Assembly: GCF_000252995.1 (NCBI RefSeq)
Contig: NC_015761.1
Span: forward strand, 496,001 to 560,000
DNA: 64,000 bases
Reading direction: 5' to 3'
Origin: Salmonella bongori NCTC 12419
Lineage (GTDB): Bacteria > Pseudomonadota > Gammaproteobacteria > Enterobacterales > Enterobacteriaceae
The stretch's first letter is position 1. Each line of letters opens with the position of its first letter. Positions 36,687-45,823 of the stretch are shown piece after piece. The position numbers and the translations under genes are program-made. The notes under the pieces were generated by a model. The model was given only the letters and a program-made list of their open reading frames with translations, searched no databases and was not told where the DNA came from.

Positions 36687-36962
36687 GCGGTGAATTCCTA
36701 GGGAATCGGTATAAATTACGGCCTAGAATTAATCTGGAAACCGGGGCTGAAGAGGAAATACCCCAGTCTGGAAGCGGACGGGGCTCATTTCATCGCAGAA
36801 CGTGGGACAAATCAAGCGAACTGGTAGAACCGACACATAAGCACGTTCGCAGCACTGATAGTGAAGCAAAATTTTGGCTAACGCCTTAATGAGGATATTT
36901 CTATTGATGGTTTATTGGCTGGTCGTGGCGGTGTAACGTTTCAACCGCATAACGCCGCATAA
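36674..36962 (+). pseudogene. Relic of a DUF4160-DUF2442 gene pair
   Basis: The frame ending at 36889 closes with EPTHKHVRSTDSEAKFWLTP, which resembles the start of DUF4160 proteins (EPPHIHVxxxxGEAKFWL). Shifted by one frame and overlapping this stop, NEDISIDGLLAGRGGV follows, resembling the very end of DUF2442 proteins (DEDISIEGLLAGR), stopping near 36958. The pair is usually adjacent and toxin-antitoxin-like; here the middle has been deleted. Family naming is from memory of motifs. Confidence 0.5.
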
Positions 36963-37067
36963 AATCCCATCGGGCGATAACGCCCTTCTGTAAGTATCCC
37001 GTATAATCGTGCCATTCACATTTAGAGATCATCCGGCATAATCAATCTGCCAACGAAGGAGATCGCT

Positions 37068-37334
37068 ATGCGTAAAGCCCGTTTTACTGAGCATCAGATC
37101 ATCACTGTGATTAAGTCGGTTGAAGCTGGACGAACCGTTAAAGATGTCTGCCGGGAGGCCGGTATCTCTGAGGCCACCTGGTATAACTGGAAGTCCAGAT
37201 ACGGCGGCATGGAAGCTTCTGATATTAAAACGATAAAAGATCTTGAGGACGAGAACCGACGCCTCAAACAGATGTTTGCCGACCTGAGCCTTGAGAACCG
37301 GGCGCTGAAAGACGTTATCGAAAAAAAGCTTTAA
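37068..37334 (+). CDS. IS3-family OrfA
   Basis: 88 residues. The HTH VKDVCREAGISEATWYNWKS and the zipper IKDLEDENRRLKQMFADLSL are present, and the end ALKDVIEKKL is typical. It differs clearly from the OrfA at 30549, so it belongs to another IS. A ribosome site AAGGAG lies 7 bases before the ATG. Confidence 0.9.
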   Translation: MRKARFTEHQIITVIKSVEAGRTVKDVCREAGISEATWYNWKSRYGGMEASDIKTIKDLEDENRRLKQMFADLSLENRALKDVIEKKL

Positions 37335-37867
37335 AACCAGCCTTTAAGCGTGAGCTGGTCACTCATCTGATAACAACATTCGGACTCAGTATCCGTCAGG
37401 CCTGCTGGAGCCTGAACCTGAGCAGAACGGTTTATCATTACCGTCCGGATAACACACGTGACGAACCCGTTATTACCGCATTGCAGACGGCAGCTGAACG
37501 GTATCCACGATACGGTTTTCCGAAGCTTTTTCAGGTTCTGCGGCGGCAGGGATACGCGTGGAATCACAAAAGGATCCACCGTATTTATTGTCTGCTGAAG
37601 CTGAATTTTCGCCGTAAGGGCAAACAACGGCTGCCGGTGCGTAACCCCTCGCCACTGGCCACGCCGGAAGCGCTGAACCAGAGCTGGTCTGTTGATTTTA
37701 TGCATGATGCCTTGGTCTGTGGGCGTCGTTTTCGCACGTTCAATGTCGTTGATGACTTTAACCGTGAGGCGTTGTCGATTGAAATAGATCTGAATCTGCC
37801 AGCCCCACGAGTGGTCCGGGTGCTTGACAGGCTAGTGGCAAACCGCGGTTATCCAGTCATGCTGCGT
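37334..37867 (+). pseudogene. IS3-family OrfB transposase, C-terminus missing
   Basis: In the frame reached by -1 shift from orfA it reads PAFKRELVTHLITTFGLSIR, then YGFPKLFQVLRRQGYAWNHK. The first catalytic Asp is in SWSVDFMHDALVCG. After VVRVLDRLVANRGYPVMLR the transposase match ends and the frame runs on into antisense of rclR. The second Asp and the Glu are gone, so it cannot be active by itself. Confidence 0.88.
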
Positions 37868-38722
37868 TTATTGTCCGAGCATTTTTGCCCGTTTGCGGTA
37901 CTCGCCTGGCGTACAGCCAAATTCACGAACAAACGCTTTATGAAAAGAGGATTCGCTCGCATAACCTACCGACTCTGCTATCACGATGACTGGCTGCGTC
38001 TCTCGTGACAAGGCCTGGGCGGCAATTTGTAAGCGTAGCGTCGTTAATACGCTTAAGGGCGTTGTATCGGAAATGTCGCGAAATAACTGCGCGAAACTCG
38101 CCCGGGACATATGTACCTGTTGCGCCAGTGTTTCGACCGTCCAGGGATGCGCAGGCGTTTCCAGCATTTGAAGCATTACGCGACCCAGTCGGGGATGCAG
38201 CAATAAACTCAGCACGCTTTTCGCCGCGCCCGCCTGCGACAGCCAGTCGCGAACGGCGAGGGTAAACAGAGTGGCGCATTGCTGGCTGCATAAAACGTCA
38301 GCGCCGGGTAAATGGCGATCTGACTCCTGCTGTAACAGTAAAAGGGCAGCGTTAAGCCAGATACTGACAGGGCTATGCTGCTGCGGGGCAAAGTACAACA
38401 CTTCCGGTAGTGCGGTAAGGAAATAACGTGACGTTGTGTGTAGACGTAAGCTACCACACACGATATGCGTCGGTGCTTTGCCGGCCTGGCGTAAACGGTG
38501 AGCGGAGTTTTGTGGCAGGATCACCACGTTTCCCGGCATGAGCGTAATGGCATCGCCGGCTGGCATTTCCAGCAGCGCTTCGCCCTGCGTGACGGTATGC
38601 CAACGAATCACCGAAAGTTCGCCAGCGGCGTGTGGCAACTGCCAGTCGCCGCCTAACGGGCAATTTTTATCGATTGAGCCCTGAGGATTATTAAGCGTTA
38701 ATAGTTGACTAAGCGCGTCCAT
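37868..38722 (-). CDS. rclR: Reactive-chlorine sensor RclR (AraC family)
   Basis: 284 residues from MDALSQLLTLNNPQGSI (ATG at 38722). An N-terminal cupin-like domain carries the redox cysteine in DKNCPLGGDWQLPH and a second one in HIVCGSLRLH; the two C-terminal HTHs are VHMSRASFAQLFRDI and VGYASESSFHKAFVREFGCTPGEYRK. In E. coli HOCl oxidises it and it switches on rclABC, which is divergent here as well. Its stop codon touches a truncated IS, but the protein end appears complete. Confidence 0.92.
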   Translation of the reverse strand: MDALSQLLTLNNPQGSIDKNCPLGGDWQLPHAAGELSVIRWHTVTQGEALLEMPAGDAITLMPGNVVILPQNSAHRLRQAGKAPTHIVCGSLRLHTTSRYFLTALPEVLYFAPQQHSPVSIWLNAALLLLQQESDRHLPGADVLCSQQCATLFTLAVRDWLSQAGAAKSVLSLLLHPRLGRVMLQMLETPAHPWTVETLAQQVHMSRASFAQLFRDISDTTPLSVLTTLRLQIAAQALSRETQPVIVIAESVGYASESSFHKAFVREFGCTPGEYRKRAKMLGQ

Positions 38723-38936
38723 ATAGACTCCAGAACAGATTTTTTTCAATAAAAATAATAATTATTCCCTTGTATGCTCACTATATTTGGGTTTTAACGT
38801 GATTTCTACTCTGGTGGCTGTTAAATGCGATTTTAGACGATAAGACAAAAAATGGCGCGTTGCAGATAATACTTTCCTGGCTGGCGGTACCTATACTTTG
38901 CCTGACAAAAAGAGGGTGATTTGGCGGAGAAAGAGA

Positions 38937-40262
38937 ATGACACAGTATCAGGCACTCATTATTGGTTTTGGTAAGGCAGGAAAAACGCTGGCGGCAACTT
39001 TGGCTAAGACGGGATGGCGTGTGGCGATTATCGAACAGTCACCCAGTATGTTCGGCGGAACTTGTATCAATATAGGTTGTATTCCTACAAAAACGCTGGT
39101 GCATGACGCTGAACGCGAGGCGGATTTTTCTGCCGCTATGCAACGTAAAGCGGCGGTCGTGAATTTTTTACGCGATAAAAATTTTCATAATCTTGCCGAC
39201 CTGCATAATGTTGATGTGATTGAGGGAAGGGCGGAATTTATTGATAACCAAACCGTTCGGGTCGTTCAGGCGAAAGGCGAACAGGTGTTACGGGGGGAAA
39301 AGATCTTCATCAATACGGGCGCAGAGTCGGTGATTCCTGCTATTACAGGATTAACAACCACCGAGGGCGTGTTCGATAGTACCGGGCTGCTCAGCCTGAG
39401 CGAGCGTCCGGCACGGCTGGGTATTTTAGGCGGCGGCTATATTGGTCTGGAATTTGCCTCAATGTTTGCCAACTTTGGTACGAAGGTCACAATCTTTGAG
39501 GCTGCGCCGCAATTCCTGCCTCGTGAAGATCGGGACATCGCGCAGGCTATTGCCCACATTTTGCAGGAAAAGGGCGTTGAGCTAATTTTAAATGCTAAAG
39601 TGCAGGCGGTGTCGTCACAGGCGGGAGCGGTACAGGTAGAGCTACCGGAGGGCGCACACCTTGTGGATGCACTGCTGGTTGCGTCGGGGCGGAAACCGGC
39701 GACTGCAGGCTTACAGCTTCATAATGCCGGGGTCGCGGTGAATGAACGCGGGGGGATTATCGTTGACGATTACCTGCGTACCACGGCAGAGAATATCTGG
39801 GCGATGGGCGATGTTACTGGTGGGTTACAGTTTACCTATATTTCACTGGATGATTTCCGCATCGTTCGTGATGGCTTGTTGGGTGAGGGTAAACGCAGCA
39901 CCCGCGATCGCCAAAACGTGCCATATTCTGTCTTTATGACGCCGCCGCTCTCCCGTATTGGGATGACAGAAGAACAAGCGCGGGCGAGCGGCGCAACGGT
40001 ACAGGTGGTGACATTGCCGGTAGCGGCGATCCCTCGCGCCCGTGTTATAGATGATACCCGTGGCGTACTGAAAGCCGTGGTGGACGTCAATACACAGCGC
40101 ATAGTGGGCGCATCATTGTTATGCGCCGATTCACATGAAATGATTAATATCGTTAAAACCGTTATGGATGCGGATTTACCTTATACGGTGTTACGCGACC
40201 AGATATTTACCCATCCTACAATGAGCGAGTCATTAAACGATCTCTTCTCCCTTATTAAGTAA
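38937..40262 (+). CDS. rclA: Cupric reductase-type flavoprotein RclA
   Basis: 441 residues from MTQYQALIIGFGKAGKTLAA (ATG at 38937). It is a pyridine nucleotide-disulfide oxidoreductase with redox disulfide GGTCINIGCIPTKTL, the NAD motif LGILGGGYIGLEFAS, an FAD site WAMGDVTGG and a C-terminal dimer domain. In E. coli RclA protects against HOCl and reduces Cu(II). The gene starts 214 bases from rclR, with their shared regulatory region between. Confidence 0.93.
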   Translation: MTQYQALIIGFGKAGKTLAATLAKTGWRVAIIEQSPSMFGGTCINIGCIPTKTLVHDAEREADFSAAMQRKAAVVNFLRDKNFHNLADLHNVDVIEGRAEFIDNQTVRVVQAKGEQVLRGEKIFINTGAESVIPAITGLTTTEGVFDSTGLLSLSERPARLGILGGGYIGLEFASMFANFGTKVTIFEAAPQFLPREDRDIAQAIAHILQEKGVELILNAKVQAVSSQAGAVQVELPEGAHLVDALLVASGRKPATAGLQLHNAGVAVNERGGIIVDDYLRTTAENIWAMGDVTGGLQFTYISLDDFRIVRDGLLGEGKRSTRDRQNVPYSVFMTPPLSRIGMTEEQARASGATVQVVTLPVAAIPRARVIDDTRGVLKAVVDVNTQRIVGASLLCADSHEMINIVKTVMDADLPYTVLRDQIFTHPTMSESLNDLFSLIK

Positions 40263-40276
40263 AATGTAAATCATGT

Positions 40277-40300
40277 AGCCCTGTTAACCAGGGCTTTTTA
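40277..40300 (+). terminator. Terminator between rclA and rclB
   Basis: Stem AGCCCTG (40277-40283), loop TTAAC, stem CAGGGCT (40289-40295), then TTTTTA. A clear factor-independent terminator 15 bases after rclA. Confidence 0.85.
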
Positions 40301-40419
40301 TTGTCTGTTATACCGTAAAATATACGCCAGAACAATAATGCTGGCGTCTGAAAGAAAAAGCATTAGTCAGAGCTAACGTATTATAGCGCTATTGAAATAA
40401 CTCATTAATGGAAATCACT

Positions 40420-40656
40420 ATGTTAAAAATTACGACACTTATTGCCTCCTTACTGGCCGCGCCGCTGGCGTTTTCTGCCTCCACTCAGCCGTTAACCGAA
40501 GTCGAGTATATTAGCGTTTCCGCCATTGCAGCAACGCCTTCGATGCTTGAGAACGCTATTGCCCAACTGGCACAAAGTAAACAGGCATCGTCATGGAAAA
40601 TAACCTCAATGCGTATTGATAATACGGGCTATGCCACCGCGATTTTATATAAATAA
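40420..40656 (+). CDS. rclB: Periplasmic protein RclB (YhcN/BhsA-like)
   Basis: 78 residues from MLKITTLIASLLAAPLAFSA (ATG at 40420), with a signal peptide cleaved near AFSA-STQ. The mature ~58-residue part (VEYISVSAIAATPSMLENAI) has the DUF1471 style. Function unknown; it is induced with rclA in E. coli. It lies 12 bases before rclC with AAGGAGG between. Confidence 0.88.
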   Translation: MLKITTLIASLLAAPLAFSASTQPLTEVEYISVSAIAATPSMLENAIAQLAQSKQASSWKITSMRIDNTGYATAILYK

Positions 40657-40667
40657 GGAGGTATATA

Positions 40668-41228
40668 ATGGACAAATATCTTCGTCTGTTAAGTCAGGGA
40701 GATCGGATTGGATTAACATTAATACGCCTGAGCATTGCCATTGTTTTTATCTGGATTGGCTTGCTTAAGTTTGTGCCCTATGAGGCCGATAGTATTACAC
40801 CGTTTGTCGCGAATAGCCCTTTTATGTCATTTTTCTATGAGCATCCAGAGGAATACCGCCAACATCTGACTCATGAAGGCGAATTAAAGCCGCAGGAGCG
40901 CGCCTGGCAAACGGCTAATAATACTTATGTGTTTTCGAATGGCCTGGGCGTAGTGGAATTGATTATTGCGGCACTGGTGCTGGCTAATCCCTTCAGCCGC
41001 TGGTTAGGGCTGGCGGGAGGCGTGCTGGCATTCCTGACGCCATTTGTAACGCTGTCTTTTTTAATCACCACGCCGGAGGCCTGGGTTATGCCGCTGGGCG
41101 ATGCGCATTACGGTTTTCCGTACTTATCGGGGGCCGGACGGCTGGTATTAAAGGATACATTAATGTTGGCAGGCGCGGTGATGATCATGGCGGATTCCGC
41201 CCGATCGCTACTTTCACAGCGACAATAG
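40668..41228 (+). CDS. rclC: Inner-membrane protein RclC (YkgB/DUF417)
   Basis: 186 residues, four to five helices (LTLIRLSIAIVFIWIGLLKF, GVVELIIAALVLANPF, LAGGVLAFLTPFVTLSFLIT). DUF417 family landmarks are FIWIGLLKFVPYEADSI and FPYLSGAGRLVLKD. Slightly shorter than the E. coli protein at the N-terminus. It is the third gene of the HOCl-resistance locus; its function is unknown. Confidence 0.9.
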   Translation: MDKYLRLLSQGDRIGLTLIRLSIAIVFIWIGLLKFVPYEADSITPFVANSPFMSFFYEHPEEYRQHLTHEGELKPQERAWQTANNTYVFSNGLGVVELIIAALVLANPFSRWLGLAGGVLAFLTPFVTLSFLITTPEAWVMPLGDAHYGFPYLSGAGRLVLKDTLMLAGAVMIMADSARSLLSQRQ

Positions 41229-41260
41229 CGAGTCCCTTGCTCTCTTTAAAGCTGTGAGTC

Positions 41261-41290
41261 GTCGGATGGCTGCGTAAGCGCCATCCGGCA
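41261..41290. repeat. REP unit after rclC
   Basis: GTCGGATGGCTGCGTAAGCGCCATCCGGCA is a short REP palindrome between convergent genes. Confidence 0.7.
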
Positions 41291-41323
41291 ATCAGTGTCA
41301 TAGCTGATGTGTTTAGATACGCG

Positions 41324-42499
41324 CTACCCTGTCAGTAGTTCCTTTTCTACTTGCTGGACCTGCGCTTCCAGCGAATTGCGAATTTCCGTCAGCGCCCGTT
41401 CCTGCTCGGAAAAATAGGCTTCTTTATCCGTTACGGAAGAGGCGAGCCGCCAGGCATTTTCCGTTTCCAGTTGTGTAATTTCTTTTAACAGCGCGTCGAT
41501 TTGGGTGCGAAGCTGGCGTATTTTATTGCGCAAATGTTCCAGATTATTCAGCCTGTCGCTTGCCATCATTGGTTCCAGACCACTTTGTAACTGAGTCAAC
41601 AGCGTGCGAATTGTCGCCAGATCGGCATTTTGCCGCGCCTGATTGAGCTGTACCATCATCTGGTGAGCTTTTTCTTTTAATTCATCGGCGACCACATCCG
41701 GGTGACACAGGCGGCTGGCCTGGCGCCACAACCGTTTTAATTCACTGCGTTCATCAGCCGACAAACGTTGATCGCGGGCGTAGCGGAACTGCGCTTCCTG
41801 TTGCTGCTCCCGATACTGATGGTATTCCTGTTCTGCATTTTCCTGCGCCTGACGGGAGGCGCTGTTGTTCTGATGGGAAAAACTTTCCTCCAGCTCACGA
41901 ATCTCCGCCAGCAACGCGGTAATTAACTCCGTTTGTTGCTGAATACGCTGACGAAACCCCACCGCTTCCCGTGAGGCGGTATTTAACACTACCCATTGCT
42001 GTTTTAGCGTGGCCAGTTGATCCACCGCCCGGGAAATATATTGCAGACAGGACTGATAATCCTTTTCCCGGCGTTTGAGTTCTGCTTCTTGCTTACGCTG
42101 CATACTCACGGCGAGCTGTTGACGTAACTCCAGGATACGGCTCATCAATGGCCCGAGACGCAGATGATAAAGATCGTTGAAATCGTCAAGAATTTGCACC
42201 CGCGCGTTTCGCTTATCAATCAGATCGCGAAGTTGGGCTTCAAGCGCTTTCAGCTCCAGTTTACTGGCGGCCACAGAAGGATCTTGCCACGTCGAGAGCG
42301 CTCGTTGGGCCTGTAGCCAGGCTGAGATATTCTGCATGGCGTCGCTGAACCGGCGGGCTTCAATCGCCTGGACAATCGTGGTGATAACAGCATCCTGCGG
42401 CTCATTTTTCAGGTGAATGAGCTGCTGACGGATAATCTCTTCATCCTCAAGTTCAATGGCGCTTTTGATGATCTCTAAACGTTTAATGATCTTCTTCAT
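41324..42499 (-). CDS. Coiled-coil protein with J-domain-like HPD motif
   Basis: 391 residues, almost wholly helical and rich in Gln, Glu, Leu and Arg, with three heptad regions (about 80-145, 190-235 and 315-385). RSELKRLWRQASRLCHPDVV with HPD at residues 266-268 and the next helix LKEKAHQMMVQLNQARQNAD match helices II-III of a J domain, so it may stimulate an Hsp70. The J segment is internal, not N-terminal. No gene name is known to me. It is convergent with rclC and divergent from pheP by 325 bases. Confidence 0.78.
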   Translation of the reverse strand: MKKIIKRLEIIKSAIELEDEEIIRQQLIHLKNEPQDAVITTIVQAIEARRFSDAMQNISAWLQAQRALSTWQDPSVAASKLELKALEAQLRDLIDKRNARVQILDDFNDLYHLRLGPLMSRILELRQQLAVSMQRKQEAELKRREKDYQSCLQYISRAVDQLATLKQQWVVLNTASREAVGFRQRIQQQTELITALLAEIRELEESFSHQNNSASRQAQENAEQEYHQYREQQQEAQFRYARDQRLSADERSELKRLWRQASRLCHPDVVADELKEKAHQMMVQLNQARQNADLATIRTLLTQLQSGLEPMMASDRLNNLEHLRNKIRQLRTQIDALLKEITQLETENAWRLASSVTDKEAYFSEQERALTEIRNSLEAQVQQVEKELLTG

Positions 42500-42824
42500 G
42501 ACGTTAATGCCTGGTGTGGCTCAACAACAGATAACAGATACCAGGTCTGATTCACCTTTTTGGAAATACAGAAAAAATACTAAACGCATTCTGTGGGTTG
42601 TTGTACTTTTCGTCCAGAGCTATTCATACATTTTATACTTGTCGCCATTCACCCGTAATGCTTTATATCGGCGCGCGTGCTTTTCTTTTTACACCCCGTA
42701 GCCTCTTTTTTTATGCGTCGACGTTAATGCCCGGTATTGAGCGGTGACAAACGATTGCGCCTTGCGGCAGCGAGAGCGAAATGTTAAAAGGTGCCCCTCA
42801 ATAAAAACGATACAGGGGTAGGGC
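42500..42824. other. Divergent regulatory region of the coiled-coil gene and pheP
   Basis: 325 bases without a credible gene. A TATACT-type -10 near 42634 faces pheP. A possible TyrR site was looked for but no clear TGTAAA-N6-TTTACA was found. Confidence 0.35.
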
Positions 42825-44219
42825 GTGAAAAACGCGTCAACAGCATCCGGCGCCAGCGTGACGGATGCCGCGTCGAAGAATGAACCGACGCTTCAGCGGG
42901 GATTGCAAAACCGTCATATTCAGCTCATTGCGTTGGGCGGCGCTATTGGTACTGGACTGTTTCTGGGGATCGGCCCGGCAATTCAGATGGCAGGGCCGGC
43001 TGTTCTGCTGGGCTACGGCGTTGCCGGGATTATTGCCTTTCTCATTATGCGCCAACTGGGCGAAATGGTTGTGGAAGAACCCGTCTCCGGATCGTTTGCC
43101 CATTTTGCTTATAAATATTGGGGACCGTTTGCGGGCTTTCTGTCAGGTTGGAACTATTGGGTCATGTTTGTACTGGTCGGGATGGCGGAGCTAACCGCGG
43201 CGGGCATCTATATGCAGTACTGGTTGCCTGACGTACCCACATGGATATGGGCGGCGGCGTTTTTTATTATCATTAATGCTGTGAATCTGGTAAACGTACG
43301 TCTGTATGGCGAAACGGAATTCTGGTTCGCGCTGATTAAAGTGCTGGCGATTATCGGCATGATAGGTTTTGGCCTGTGGCTCCTGTTTTCCGGCCACGGC
43401 GGCGAACATGCCAGCATTGATAACCTCTGGCGCTATAACGGTTTCTTTGCTACCGGCTGGCAGGGTTTGATTCTGTCGCTGGCGGTGATTATGTTTTCCT
43501 TTGGCGGGCTGGAACTGATCGGTATTACTGCGGCGGAAGCGCGCGATCCACAAAAAAGTATTCCGAAAGCGGTCAATCAGGTGGTCTACCGTATTTTGCT
43601 GTTCTACATCGGTTCGCTGGTGGTTTTGCTGGCACTCTATCCGTGGATAGAGGTGAAATCCAATAGCAGCCCTTTTGTCATGATTTTCCATAATCTGGAC
43701 AGTAATGTGGTGGCTTCGGCGCTGAATTTCGTTATTCTGGTCGCGTCGCTCTCGGTGTATAACAGCGGCGTTTATTCGAATAGCCGCATGCTTTTCGGCC
43801 TGTCCATACAAGGCAACGCGCCGAAATTCTTGACGCGCGTCAGCCACCGCGGCGTACCGGTAAACTCGCTGATGCTTTCCGCGGCAATAACGTCGCTGGT
43901 GGTATTGATTAACTATTTGTTGCCACAGAAAGCGTTTAGCCTGTTGATGGCGCTGGTTGTCGCGACGTTACTGCTGAACTGGATCATGATCTGCCTTGCG
44001 CATTTACGTTTTCGCACGGCGATGCGTCGTCAGGGGCGCGAGACGCAATTTAAGGCGTTGCTCTATCCCGCCGGAAACTATTTGTGCATAGCGTTTCTGG
44101 CGCTAATTCTGGTGCTGATGTGTACGATGGAGGATATGCGATTGTCGGCGATTTTGCTGCCGGTATGGATTGTATTCCTGTTTATCGCGTTTACTGTTTT
44201 GCGCCGTAAGGCTCATTGA
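42825..44219 (+). CDS. pheP: Phenylalanine-specific permease PheP
   Basis: 464 residues, APC-family proton symporter with 12 helices in the inner membrane. The N-terminus VKNASTASGASVTDAASKNE starts with GTG at 42825 and aligns with E. coli PheP after NEPTLQRGLQNRHIQLIALG. GGAIGTGLFLGIGPAIQMAG is the substrate-binding helix 1 motif. A few residues longer than the E. coli protein at the N-terminus. Confidence 0.94.
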   Translation: MKNASTASGASVTDAASKNEPTLQRGLQNRHIQLIALGGAIGTGLFLGIGPAIQMAGPAVLLGYGVAGIIAFLIMRQLGEMVVEEPVSGSFAHFAYKYWGPFAGFLSGWNYWVMFVLVGMAELTAAGIYMQYWLPDVPTWIWAAAFFIIINAVNLVNVRLYGETEFWFALIKVLAIIGMIGFGLWLLFSGHGGEHASIDNLWRYNGFFATGWQGLILSLAVIMFSFGGLELIGITAAEARDPQKSIPKAVNQVVYRILLFYIGSLVVLLALYPWIEVKSNSSPFVMIFHNLDSNVVASALNFVILVASLSVYNSGVYSNSRMLFGLSIQGNAPKFLTRVSHRGVPVNSLMLSAAITSLVVLINYLLPQKAFSLLMALVVATLLLNWIMICLAHLRFRTAMRRQGRETQFKALLYPAGNYLCIAFLALILVLMCTMEDMRLSAILLPVWIVFLFIAFTVLRRKAH

Positions 44220-44260
44220 CTTTTTTGCCCGATCCCATGCTCATGCGATCGGGCAATCCA

Positions 44261-45508
44261 TTAATGCCGCAATGTCCCTGACAGCGCGCGAATATCGCTG
44301 CCGGTCGGCGTCTGGTGAATACGCAAGCCAAACTCTTCCACCACGGCAAAAATATGGTCGAAAATATCGGCCTGAATGCTCTCATATTCCAGCCACACGA
44401 CGGTATTGGTAAAAGCATAGATCTCTATCGGCAAACCATGATCGTCAGGTGCCAGTTGGCGTACCATCAGCGTCATATCTTTACGGATGCGCGGATGGTG
44501 GCGTAAATATTCGTTCAGGTAGGCGCGAAATGTCCCGATATTGGTCATTCGGCGGTGATTTAAGGCGGATTCCGGCGCATCCAGTTGTTTATTCCATTCA
44601 TCGATTTCCTGATGACGGCTGGTAAGGTACGGCTTTAACAGTTGCGCGGTTAACAGCCGCTGTTTTTCATCATCATCCAGAAAATGGATACTGGTCGCGT
44701 CAATATTAATGCTACGTTTAATCCGGCGTCCGCCGGACGCAGACATGCCGCTCCAGTTTTTGAACGAATCGGAAACCAGGGACCAGGTGGGAATGGTGGT
44801 GATGGTATTATCCCAGTTGCGTACTTTTACCGTGGTTAAACCAATATCAATGACGGCGCCATCTGCGCCATATTTCGGCATTTCCAGCCAGTCGCCCAGT
44901 TTGAGCATATCGTTGGCGGAAAGCTGTATACCGGCAACCAGGCCAAGAATCGGGTCTTTAAAGACCAGCATTAATACCGCGGCCATCGCGCCCAGCCCGC
45001 TGATTAAAATCGCTGGCGACTGACCAATCAGCAATGAGATCATCAGAATGCCGACAATAATGGCGCCAATCAGCTTAATACCCTGAAATATTCCTTTCAG
45101 TGGAAGTTGAGAGGCGGCGGGCCATTTTTGCGACAGATTAAGAATCACGTCCAGCAGCGAAAATAACGACAACAGGGCATAGATCATAATCCATAACTGT
45201 GCGCAGACAGTCAGAATATTTGCAGCCTCACTGCCCTTTTGCAGCCAGAGCGTAGCCTGAATATTGACGATGATGCCTTGCAATGTAAAAGCCAGACGAT
45301 GAAACAATTTATTTTGGGTAATAATTTGCAGCCAGAGACGGGAACTGGCGATAGCGCGTTTTTCGAAGGTGCGTAGTACTACCCAGTGCAAAATAATATG
45401 CACGACAACTGCCGTCAGAAAAATAATACCAAATATCACCACCAGCGACGTGGTGTAATTCATTTCAATACCCGCTAAATCTTCTACCTGGGATATTAAT
45501 TCCTGCAT
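44261..45508 (-). CDS. mscM: Mechanosensitive channel YbdG (MscM)
   Basis: 415 residues of the MscS superfamily: five hydrophobic helices, with the pore helix GLGAMAAVLMLVFKDPILGL and the beta domain KLGDWLEMPKYGADGAVIDI (long insert typical of YbdG). In E. coli it adds a small-conductance response to osmotic downshock. It converges with pheP across an inverted repeat (GCCCGATC..GATCGGGC, 44228-44256) that lacks a T-run. Confidence 0.92.
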   Translation of the reverse strand: MQELISQVEDLAGIEMNYTTSLVVIFGIIFLTAVVVHIILHWVVLRTFEKRAIASSRLWLQIITQNKLFHRLAFTLQGIIVNIQATLWLQKGSEAANILTVCAQLWIMIYALLSLFSLLDVILNLSQKWPAASQLPLKGIFQGIKLIGAIIVGILMISLLIGQSPAILISGLGAMAAVLMLVFKDPILGLVAGIQLSANDMLKLGDWLEMPKYGADGAVIDIGLTTVKVRNWDNTITTIPTWSLVSDSFKNWSGMSASGGRRIKRSINIDATSIHFLDDDEKQRLLTAQLLKPYLTSRHQEIDEWNKQLDAPESALNHRRMTNIGTFRAYLNEYLRHHPRIRKDMTLMVRQLAPDDHGLPIEIYAFTNTVVWLEYESIQADIFDHIFAVVEEFGLRIHQTPTGSDIRALSGTLRH

Positions 45509-45823
45509 AATCTCTCCTTTATAAACAGCGGCCTATGATGACCGCTGGAGCGCATTTATGCAAATCAGGACACCTGCAGGTCAGCCTAACCAACGGGAGA
45601 GGAGGAAAACGTTCTTGCATTTTCCCATACGCTATAGTGTATCCGGCGTCCCGTATCACCTCGTTATTTTACGCTGACGTTCTTTTCTGTACAGACGCCA
45701 CTTCGTCAACAGGGGATAAATACCTCTCAACCAGAACATCTGACTTAAAACCATTGCAATGTATTTACCGGATGATGATGTGCGCAAGTCGTACTCACCC
45801 ACAATAACACTAAGGAACACAGG
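45509..45823. promoter_or_regulatory. Upstream region of mscM and apeE
   Basis: 315 bases between divergent genes. In Salmonella apeE is induced by phosphate starvation through PhoB. I found only a weak candidate (CTGACGT and CTGTACA, 13 bases apart, around 45676-45696) and cannot support a Pho box. Confidence 0.35.

Larger units (their letters stand above)
36991..37867 (+). mobile_element. IS3-family element, 3' part deleted, abutting rclR
   Basis: The left part of a second, different IS3-family element. The presumed left end is near TGTAAGTATCCCG at 36991; orfA is intact, and orfB breaks off at VANRGYPVMLR (about 37868) exactly where the rclR stop codon begins. About 350 bases including the second Asp, the Glu and the right end are missing. 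The element therefore marks a deletion edge of the island. Confidence 0.85.

Noticed and set aside
44228..44256. Inverted repeat between pheP and mscM as a terminator
   Set aside because: The stem is good, but the T-run precedes it on the plus strand and A-run follows on the minus strand, so it is not a normal terminator in either direction.
45676..45696. PhoB box upstream of apeE
   Set aside because: The two CTG-type repeats are 13, not 11, bases apart and poorly matched.
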